Below, in pieces: positions 57,684 through 64,000 of a stretch of DNA of 64,000 nucleotides. The translations under genes were made by a program, and so were the position numbers. The notes below the pieces were generated by a model. It did not search any database. It saw only the letters and a list, made by a program, of their open reading frames with translations, and had not been told where the DNA came from. Numbering within the stretch: the stretch's first letter is position 1; every line of letters begins with the position of its first letter. This stretch comes from Marilutibacter spongiae (GTDB lineage Bacteria > Pseudomonadota > Gammaproteobacteria > Xanthomonadales > Xanthomonadaceae), in the NCBI RefSeq assembly GCF_014145325.1, contig NZ_JACHTF010000002.1, positions 248,001 to 312,000 on the forward strand, given 5' to 3'.

Positions 57684-58292
57684 ATGAAGACCGAAGACAT
57701 GATCCGCGCGGTGCAACGCAAACTGGGCGTCGTCGTCGACGGCCGCGCCGGACCGCAGACCTGGGGTGCCATCCATCGCTACGTCGTGCAGCCCGCTGCA
57801 AGGCCCCGGGTCGCGTTCACCGCCCCCGGCGATCGCGCCAGCGACCGCAGCGAACGCGCCATCGCCCCCCTGTTGCCGGAGGTGCGGCCCTATGCGCGCG
57901 CCCTGTACTTCAAGGCGCGCTCGCTGGGCATCACGCTGGAGATCATCAGCGGCCTGCGTTCGTTCGAAGAGCAGGACCGGTTGTATGCACAGGGCCGCAG
58001 CACGCCGGGGACGAAGGTCACGGGCGCCCGGGGCGGCCATTCGACGCACAACTTCGGCATCGCCTTCGACATCGGCATATTCAGCGGCAATCGCTACCTG
58101 CCGGACTCGCCGGCGTACCAGGCAGTCGGCGCGCTGGGCATCGACCTGGGACTGGAATGGGGCGGCAACTGGAAGACACTCGTCGACCGCTCGCACTTCC
58201 AGCTGCGGCCACAATGGGCCCTCGACCTGACCGAGCGCCGCATGCTCACCGAGTTGCGGCGCCGGGTCCGCATGGACGAACCGGTCTTCTGA
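57684..58292 (+). CDS. Endolysin-like M15 peptidase with peptidoglycan-binding domain
   Basis: This 202-residue protein starts with a short peptidoglycan-binding domain (MIRAVQRKLGVVVDGRAGPQTWGAIH). An L-alanyl-D-glutamate (M15C/VanY-like) peptidase domain follows, with zinc ligands H122 and D129 in STHNFGIAFDIG and H171 in DRSHFQLR. No signal peptide is present, as for phage endolysins or type VI effectors, although no phage or secretion genes are near. The ATG follows GGAGCAAGGGCG. Confidence 0.85.
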   Translation: MKTEDMIRAVQRKLGVVVDGRAGPQTWGAIHRYVVQPAARPRVAFTAPGDRASDRSERAIAPLLPEVRPYARALYFKARSLGITLEIISGLRSFEEQDRLYAQGRSTPGTKVTGARGGHSTHNFGIAFDIGIFSGNRYLPDSPAYQAVGALGIDLGLEWGGNWKTLVDRSHFQLRPQWALDLTERRMLTELRRRVRMDEPVF

Positions 58293-58366
58293 AGCCTCCA
58301 CGGCCGTATGCCGTGTTGCCCTGGTGGCGGGATGCCGGCCTCGCGCCGCCCCCGCCCCTGGCAGCG

Positions 58367-60088
58367 CTACTGCGCCGACCCCTGGGCGGGCGAGGCGTAG
58401 CACAGCGGCACGTCGCAGACGAATTGCCGGCGGCAACTCCACATGCCCTGCGACTCCACGCACGTCTCGTCGGTGAAATGACCGCCACCACCGCCGGTAC
58501 AGGACGGCGCGGCGAGCGCCGCCAGGCGGGCCTCGGCCTCGGCGCGACTGCCGACGATGTAGGGCGTGCTTTGCGGGCGGAGCTGCGGGCCGGTGCTGGC
58601 GCATGACGGCGACGCACCGCCCGCCGCCGTGCCGGATGCGCTCGAAGAATCGGCGAGCGACCGGCCCACGCCCACCACAGCCTGCGTTTGCGTCTGGGCC
58701 TGGGCCTGGGCCAGTTGAGCCTGCGCCTGTTGCATCTGCATCTGCGCCTGTTGCGCCTCTTGTGCCTGCCGAATCTGCTGCGCCTGTTGCGCCTGCGTCT
58801 GCGCGTACATCGCGGCGCCCTGCGCGAGGCCCTGGTCGATCGAGCCCTGCAGCTGCGCTTCCATCGCCTGCTGGCTTTCCATCGCGGCCATGGTGCCCAC
58901 CGCCAAGCCCTGCGCGATGGCGCCGAAGGTGGCCCAGCGCTCGGCGCTGCGAGCGGCCTTGTCGGCCTCGTTGCGCGCCATCACCGCCTCCCAGTTCCGG
59001 CGCTCCACGGCCTCGCCGCGCGCGACCAGCACCCCGGCCTCGCCCGCGCTGTAGCCGATCATCGGCGTCGTTTCCCCGGGGAACGGCATGTCGCGGCGGT
59101 CGTCTTCCGGGCGCCAGATCGTTTCGATGAGGTAGTCGCCCGGACCGCTGGAGACGATGCGCGTACGCGACTCGTCCTTGCTCGCCATGCCGAAATCGCG
59201 CCAGAAGGAATAGGGCCGGCGATGCCATTCCGACACCAGCACGCCGCCCGCCGTGCGCCGGAACACCACGCTCCGCTTGGCGTAGCCATCCGACAGCTCG
59301 GCCTGGACCACGTCGGGGCTATCGCCCGGCGAGAAGGTCCACGTCGACGAACCGATGCCGTAGGTGCGCTGCAGCAACTCGATGCGACCCTTGCGATCAC
59401 GCGAGATCGAATCCACGCGGACCTGGACGTCGGGTGCATCGTCCAGGTGATTGGGCGACCAGTAGGTGCCGACCAACGCCTCCAGGATCGACCAGGCCGA
59501 GCCGTCCATCGCGATGCTCGCCGTCCCGGCCCCGCCGATCGGCTGGGCGGCTCCGCCGGCCGGGTCGGTCGCGACCGCGACGGCAACCGCCGTGTCGCTG
59601 GACGCGCCCAGGAAAACGAAATGGTTGTAGTCGTCGACCGGCAGGATCGAGGCGATGCGTTCGCCATCGAGCTTCACCCGCCGGACCTCCCAGGCGCCAT
59701 CGTCCGACAGCCCCACGCGATACGGGAGCTTGAGCAGGCCCTTGCCGATGAAGAGCACGCTGCCGTCGGCCTGAAGCGTGCCGTTCCACTGCTTGTTGCC
59801 CAGCACCGAGGACGTCAGCAGCAGGCGGCCGGGCGCATTGCCAGGCTGGATTTCCTCGCGGTTGGCGACCGACCCGTCGCCGGGATTCAGGTATTCCTGC
59901 ACGAGCACCTGGCCCGGCACCTGCCATTGCCAGCGCAGGGTGTAGGCGCGCTCGCCGCCGGACGCCGTGCGTCCGGCGACCTCGGCGAAATCGCCCCAGA
60001 CGGCCGGGTCGGCGCCCGGTTCCCCGGCCCGCACGGGCGACGCCCATGCCAGGCAGGCGTACAGCAGCGCCAGGATGTACTTGCCCAT
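58367..60088 (-). CDS. Exported protein with Gln-rich coiled region
   Basis: This 573-residue secreted protein has a signal peptide (ILALLYACLAWASPVRAG) and two halves. Residues 25-365 are beta-rich with no recognised family. Then a Gln/Ala/Met-rich stretch (residues about 430-490, QAQQAQQIRQAQEAQQAQMQ) is flanked by helices, followed by a Cys-containing tail (CVESQGMWSCRRQFVCDVPLC). The low-complexity block could form a coiled coil or fibre. Convergent with the endolysin-like gene. Function unknown. Confidence 0.7.
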   Translation of the reverse strand: MGKYILALLYACLAWASPVRAGEPGADPAVWGDFAEVAGRTASGGERAYTLRWQWQVPGQVLVQEYLNPGDGSVANREEIQPGNAPGRLLLTSSVLGNKQWNGTLQADGSVLFIGKGLLKLPYRVGLSDDGAWEVRRVKLDGERIASILPVDDYNHFVFLGASSDTAVAVAVATDPAGGAAQPIGGAGTASIAMDGSAWSILEALVGTYWSPNHLDDAPDVQVRVDSISRDRKGRIELLQRTYGIGSSTWTFSPGDSPDVVQAELSDGYAKRSVVFRRTAGGVLVSEWHRRPYSFWRDFGMASKDESRTRIVSSGPGDYLIETIWRPEDDRRDMPFPGETTPMIGYSAGEAGVLVARGEAVERRNWEAVMARNEADKAARSAERWATFGAIAQGLAVGTMAAMESQQAMEAQLQGSIDQGLAQGAAMYAQTQAQQAQQIRQAQEAQQAQMQMQQAQAQLAQAQAQTQTQAVVGVGRSLADSSSASGTAAGGASPSCASTGPQLRPQSTPYIVGSRAEAEARLAALAAPSCTGGGGGHFTDETCVESQGMWSCRRQFVCDVPLCYASPAQGSAQ

Positions 60089-60213
60089 CGATGCCCCCTG
60101 TCGCCACCCCCTGCGGCGTCCATGCCGATAGTGCGACTTCCGTCACCGTTCGGCAATAGGCCGCGCATGCGTCGGCTATGCTCGCCCGCCTCCCCCGACG
60201 AGGTCAGCGCCCC

Positions 60214-60810
60214 ATGCATTACTACCGGCTCCTGGAGGACGTCCCCGGCGACACCGCCTCGCTGTTCCAACGCAGCCATGCGGGCGTGGAGACCAAGACC
60301 GGCCGCAGGCTCGTCGACTACGAGGCCTGCGACGCCGGCGCGCCCTTTCGCGGCCCGCTGGTCTGCGAGCTCGACCGCGACAGCCCGGACGCCCATTGGC
60401 CAACCCTGTTCTGTTCCCCGGCCCTGATCGCGACGCGCGGCTTCCTCGACGACCTGCAGGCCCTGGGCATCGACAACCTCGAGGTGCATCCGGTGCGTAT
60501 CGAGGGCGACGACCTGTCCCAGCCCGACGAGTCCTACGTCCTGCTCAACATCCTGGGTCGCGTGTCCTGCGCGGACCTGGCGAACTCCGACGTCGCCCGT
60601 ATCGACGAAGGCGGCGATGCCGACGAAATCCATCCGATGCGGATCATCGACCGGCTTGTGCTCGATCCGGCGCGCATCGGCGTCCTGGACATGTTCCTCG
60701 TCGACGAGGACACCGATTGCATCATCGTCAGCGAGCGGGTCGCACGGCACCTGCAGGCAAAAGGCCATCCCGACATCCGCTTCGAACGCCTGGCACAGCG
60801 CAGTCGCTGA
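60214..60810 (+). CDS. Imm11/DUF1629-like putative immunity protein
   Basis: This 198-residue soluble protein contains the start MHYYRLLEDVPGDTASLFQ, a PALIATRGFLDDLQALGIDNLEVHPV block and DCIIVSERVARHLQAKGHPDIRFERLA at the end. This layout resembles Imm11/DUF1629 immunity proteins, which neutralise polymorphic toxins. No toxin gene is beside it in this window. A TATGCT -10-like box lies 31 nt upstream. The similarity is from general pattern, so another DUF is possible. Confidence 0.6.
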   Translation: MHYYRLLEDVPGDTASLFQRSHAGVETKTGRRLVDYEACDAGAPFRGPLVCELDRDSPDAHWPTLFCSPALIATRGFLDDLQALGIDNLEVHPVRIEGDDLSQPDESYVLLNILGRVSCADLANSDVARIDEGGDADEIHPMRIIDRLVLDPARIGVLDMFLVDEDTDCIIVSERVARHLQAKGHPDIRFERLAQRSR

Positions 60811-60900
60811 GCGATCGCACCCCGGCCCTGGCCGACCGCGACCGGGGCACCGGCAACGACCTATCCGAATCGTGAGCCGCGTCGCTCTTTCCGGGTAGGG

Positions 60901-60917
60901 GGCGGCGAGGCGCCGCC
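60901..60917. terminator. Hairpin downstream of the immunity-like gene
   Basis: GGCGGCG and CGCCGCC form a perfect 7-bp stem with a 3-nt loop about 90 bp past the stop. It may terminate the immunity-like gene before the protease promoter. Confidence 0.4.
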
Positions 60918-61026
60918 GTTCCAGCACGCACGGTCGCCCAGGCGTCCCGGCCACGCCCCCACTGGCGATGCCGCCCGGCCTGCCGTCACTGCTGTCCACG
61001 CCCACTACTGGAAAAGGAGTTTGGCA

Positions 61027-62226
61027 ATGCGCAAGTTCAGTGTGTCGGTCCTCGCCGCCGTCGTCGCGATGACCCTGTCCGGAGCCGCCCTCGCCGCCGA
61101 TGGACTCTCGCCCGCCCTGGAGGCGGCCATGCAGCGCGACCTCGGCCTCAGCGGCCCGTAGTTGGCGCAGTACCTCAAGGCCGAACGCCTGGCCATGCAG
61201 CAGGAGAAGGTCGCCGAGCGGCAGCTGGGCCGCGAGTTCGCCGGTGCCTGGCTGGAACGCAAAGCCAATGGCAGCTTCGGCCTGGTGGTCGCGACCACCT
61301 CCAATACGCGCCCGGCGGGCGTGCCAGGCGCTGAATCGCGCCATGCGCGCCACAGCCTGGCCGCGCTCAATGCCACCAAGGGCCAGCTCGACGACCAGCT
61401 TGCCCGTCGCGCCGGTGCACCGCGCGGGGTGTACAGCTGGGCCGTGGACCTGCCCAGCAACAGCGTCGTGCTCGGCGTCGCGCCGGGCGCGGAGGACGCC
61501 GCCATCGACTTCGTCGCCCGCAGCGGCCTGGACGCCAGCACCGTCCGTTTCGAGCGCATGGACCAGGCACCGCAGCGGCGCGCTGCCATCCAGGGCGGCC
61601 GCGGCATCCTGCGCGATCCCGGCGATGGCTACCTGTACGCCTGCTCGAGCGGCTTCGCGGTGACCAAGGGCGCCACGCCCGGCCATTGCGGCGACGTCGG
61701 CGAGATCGTCTACCAGGAGGTCTCGCAGTGGACGCCGGGCGTGCGCCTGGGCGCGTTCGCCGCCTCCGCGATGCCCGAAGGCAACCAGACCGGTCCCGAC
61801 CGCGGCTGGGTGCAGGTCGACAGCACCCACACCCTCTCGCCGAGCGTGTATGGCTACGGCAAGGGCGACGTGACCGTGCGCGGCGGCACCGAGGCGCCGG
61901 TGGGCACCGCGATCTGCCGCTCCGGCCGCACCTCGGGCTGGCACTGCGGCGCGATCGGCAGCAAGAACGTGACCGTGTCCTACGTCAACGACAGCGGCCA
62001 GCCGGACGGCACGGTCACCGGCCTCACCCGCACCACGGCCTGCGCCGAGGGCGGCGATTCCGGCGGTTCGTACATCACCGGCGTGGGCCAGGCCCAGGGC
62101 GTGCTGTCCGGCGGCAGCGGCAGCTGCAAGGGCCGCCAGGGCCGCAATGGCGGTGGCAACAGTTACTTCACCCCGATCAACGCCATCCTCGGTGCCTATG
62201 GCCTGAGCCTGCGCACCAGCCCCTGA
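61027..62226 (+). pseudogene. S1E alpha-lytic-type protease, prodomain interrupted by amber codon
   Basis: The frame encodes a 399-codon prepro-protease of the S1E family (alpha-lytic protease, streptogrisin). It has a signal peptide (VLAAVVAMTLSGAALAA), a prodomain, and a mature part from about residue 187 with H220 (GATPGHC), D258 (GPDRGW), S345 (EGGDSGGSY) and six Cys. Codon 45 is TAG (61159-61161) where relatives have a polar residue; one C-to-T change from CAG would make it. Everything downstream is intact. A TTG at 61162 could restart translation but without the signal peptide. Confidence 0.85.
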
Positions 62227-62248
62227 TCCATCCGGACATGGGACTTCG

Positions 62249-62279
62249 AAGCGCCCCCCGCACGTCGCGGGGGCGCTTT
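62249..62279 (+). terminator. Rho-independent-type terminator of the S1E protease
   Basis: AAGCGCCCCC and GGGGGCGCTT form a perfect 10-bp stem with a 10-nt loop, ending in TTTC. It starts 23 bp past the protease stop codon. Confidence 0.7.
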
Positions 62280-62445
62280 CGTCCCGACCCTGCGCCTGGA
62301 CCCGGCGAGCGCGAGCACCGCCCCTGACCTTCGACACTGGGGTGCGGCCAGGCCTGCCTCCAGACTGGCCCAAAGGCGTCCGGGCCCGCTTTCCCGCACG
62401 ACGGGGCCGGCCCGGGATGCCTGCCCATCGGCCCCCTGGATCGCC

Positions 62446-63555
62446 ATGCACCTGACACCCTGCGTCGCCCTGCTGCTCTTGATGCCTTTCGCCGCCGCTG
62501 CCGAGGACATCAGGTTCGTCAACCATGACGGGTTCCTGTCGGTGGGAACAGGCACCGAACGCACGGCCTCGATCACCCTGGTCGACATGGACGGCGATGG
62601 CGACCTGGATGCGCTGGTGGCGAACGGCCGCCATTGGGCGGAACAGAATTACCTCTACCTCAACGACGGCCATGGCGCCTTCAAGTCCGGACGCCCCGTC
62701 GGTGAGTGGATGGACGCCTCGTACGCCATGGCCGCCGCGGACTTCAACGGCGACGGTCGCATGGACATCGCCGTCGCCAACGACAAGGTCCAAAACCGGC
62801 TGCTGTTCGGAAACGCCAGCGGCGGCTTCGATGCCGCCGGTGATTTCGGCGACCCCGCCCTCGCTTCGCGCAGCGTGGCCGCCGTGGACATCGATGCCGA
62901 TGGCGACGTCGACCTGGTGGTCGCCAATCGCTTCGGCCCCAACGAAATCGCCCTCAACGACGGCACCGGGCGCTTCGACCGCGTCACCCGCTTCGGCGAC
63001 GCCAAGGGCCCGACGATCCAGGTCCATGTCGCCGACATCGACGGCGACGGCTGGCTCGACCTGGCCACCGCCGAGCGCGGCGCGCCCGGGCGCGTCCACC
63101 TCAATGACGGCCATGGCGGCTTCGACGCCGGTCTCTCCTACGGCGAAGCCGACGACGACACGCGCGCGGTCGCCAGCGGCGACATGGACGGCGATGGACG
63201 CCTCGACCTGGTGACCGGCAGCCTGCGGACGGGGTCGACGATCCATTACGGAGACGGCCGCGGCGGATTCACCCGGCGGCGCGTGCTGTCGACGGCGCAT
63301 GCGACCGCCTCGGTCGCGGTCGCCGACTTCAATGGCGACGGGCGGCTGGACGTCGTCGAGGGCAACAGCGAGCAGGCGAATGTCGTGTTCCTGTCGCAGG
63401 CGGACGGCCGCTACCGGGAGATGGCGCTTCGCCCCGAACTGGCCGAAGACACCTACCACGTCTCCTGCGGCGACCTGGATGGCGACGGTCGCCCCGACAT
63501 CGTGGAGGCGAATTCCGGCGAAACCAATCTCTATCACCTCGTCCGGGCGGACTGA
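62446..63555 (+). CDS. Exported VCBS/FG-GAP seven-repeat protein
   Basis: This 369-residue secreted protein has a signal peptide (LTPCVALLLLMPFAAAA) and seven calcium-binding-type motifs of the form DxDGDGxxD (DMDGDGDLD, DFNGDGRMD, DIDADGDVD, DIDGDGWLD, DMDGDGRLD, DFNGDGRLD, DLDGDGRPD). They are spaced about 45-50 residues apart, as expected for a seven-bladed FG-GAP beta-propeller. It probably binds Ca2+ and a surface or protein ligand. No enzymatic domain is visible. Confidence 0.92.
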   Translation: MHLTPCVALLLLMPFAAAAEDIRFVNHDGFLSVGTGTERTASITLVDMDGDGDLDALVANGRHWAEQNYLYLNDGHGAFKSGRPVGEWMDASYAMAAADFNGDGRMDIAVANDKVQNRLLFGNASGGFDAAGDFGDPALASRSVAAVDIDADGDVDLVVANRFGPNEIALNDGTGRFDRVTRFGDAKGPTIQVHVADIDGDGWLDLATAERGAPGRVHLNDGHGGFDAGLSYGEADDDTRAVASGDMDGDGRLDLVTGSLRTGSTIHYGDGRGGFTRRRVLSTAHATASVAVADFNGDGRLDVVEGNSEQANVVFLSQADGRYREMALRPELAEDTYHVSCGDLDGDGRPDIVEANSGETNLYHLVRAD

Positions 63556-63631
63556 CCGCCTTCCAATCGCCCTTCGGGCACATCGTCGGGACGCCCACCC
63601 TCCCTGCGCGTCCTTCCGCTGCCCACCCCGC

Positions 63632-64000
63632 TCAGGGGGCCTTTGCGTGCCCAGGCGGGCCCGCGCGCGCGGCGAGGCGCTCTCCGCCGCGACCGTGGCG
63701 CTGGCGCGAGGCCGTGTTCACCGAACCGCCGACATCGAGCACGTACTCGAAGTTCTGCACCATGTTGCCGTAGCTGCGATCGGCATCGACCCCATAGTTG
63801 GCGCCCACCACGATCGTGTGCCGACCCGGCGCGAGCGGCCGGATCAGCAACCAGTAGCCATCGGCGGCGGCGAGCCGCCCGGGACGCTTCCCGGCATCGC
63901 CCGCCCCGTTGGCCCCTTCGCGATCCTCGTCCATGTCGAAGCATCCATGGCTGCGCACGCGGTAGCGCGCCACGTCCCGGACCGGCTCGCCGTCGATCAG
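63632..64000 (-). CDS. Partial exported-type protein, C-terminal end
   Basis: The frame is open to the end of the window, so the N-terminus is missing. The visible 122 residues hold a YWLLIRPLAPGRHTIVVGANYG beta segment like those at the end of several bacterial exported proteins of unknown function, followed by FEYVLDVGG and a basic tail. No family can be named with confidence. Confidence 0.6.
   Translation of the reverse strand: MIDGEPVRDVARYRVRSHGCFDMDEDREGANGAGDAGKRPGRLAAADGYWLLIRPLAPGRHTIVVGANYGVDADRSYGNMVQNFEYVLDVGGSVNTASRQRHGRGGERLAARAGPPGHAKAP

Overview
The window is about 70% G+C with a gammaproteobacterial gene set. A secreted S1E (alpha-lytic-type) protease, a second trypsin-like protease, a family of DNA hairpin repeats and many small exported proteins point to the Lysobacteraceae (Xanthomonadaceae), most likely Luteimonas or Lysobacter. 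This placement is inferred from gene content and composition; there is no rRNA or tRNA gene in the window. I see no phage, plasmid, insertion sequence, CRISPR array or biosynthetic cluster. It reads as chromosomal core and accessory DNA with short operons.

Layout. 0-5.7 kb: the end of a HI0933-type flavoprotein, a cluster of compound hairpin repeats, a serine hydrolase with a small membrane protein, a second HI0933-type flavoprotein, and an autoregulated ArsR-SRPBCC pair. 5.7-8.2 kb: lipoprotein FKBP isomerase and htpG behind a sigma-32-like promoter. 8.3-16.5 kb: divergent AraC regulator and aldo/keto reductase, trhO, a ribosome hibernation-type factor, soxR, a glycosyltransferase, an MFS transporter, an HD phosphohydrolase and a TonB-domain protein. 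16.5-23.1 kb: sstT, small envelope proteins (LEA14-like lipoprotein, DUF3011, a PliI-like lysozyme inhibitor) and an MscS channel. 23.1-23.6 kb: a second repeat cluster, inverted relative to the first.

24-40 kb: secreted trypsin-like protease, exported peroxiredoxin, methyltransferase plus YkgJ-type protein, FMN-binding stress protein, a large AsmA-like protein, glutaminase, M14 and M35-like metallopeptidases, a RIO kinase, a soluble hybrid histidine kinase, an rRNA pseudouridine synthase and several small conserved proteins. 40-50 kb: a lipoprotein alpha/beta hydrolase, the YdeP-type molybdo-oxidoreductase with fdhD, 4,5-DOPA dioxygenase, a frameshifted CPBP protease, an EamA transporter, an LLM monooxygenase and a stand-alone flavin-dependent halogenase. 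50-64 kb: extensin-like protein, PHB-depolymerase-type esterase, two GFA proteins, DUF418, an M15 endolysin-like peptidase, a Q-rich exported protein, an Imm11/DUF1629-like protein, the S1E protease interrupted by an amber codon, and a seven-repeat VCBS/FG-GAP protein.

Themes. Degradation and envelope work dominate: at least three exported proteases or esterases, cell-wall peptidases, a lysozyme inhibitor, and redox-stress genes (soxR, peroxiredoxin, htpG, FMN-binding protein). I did not find a clear new multi-gene defence or biosynthetic system. The strongest unexplained signals are the inverted compound repeat clusters 22 kb apart, the amber codon in the S1E protease, the orphan halogenase, and a set of likely regulatory sites that can be read directly from the DNA.
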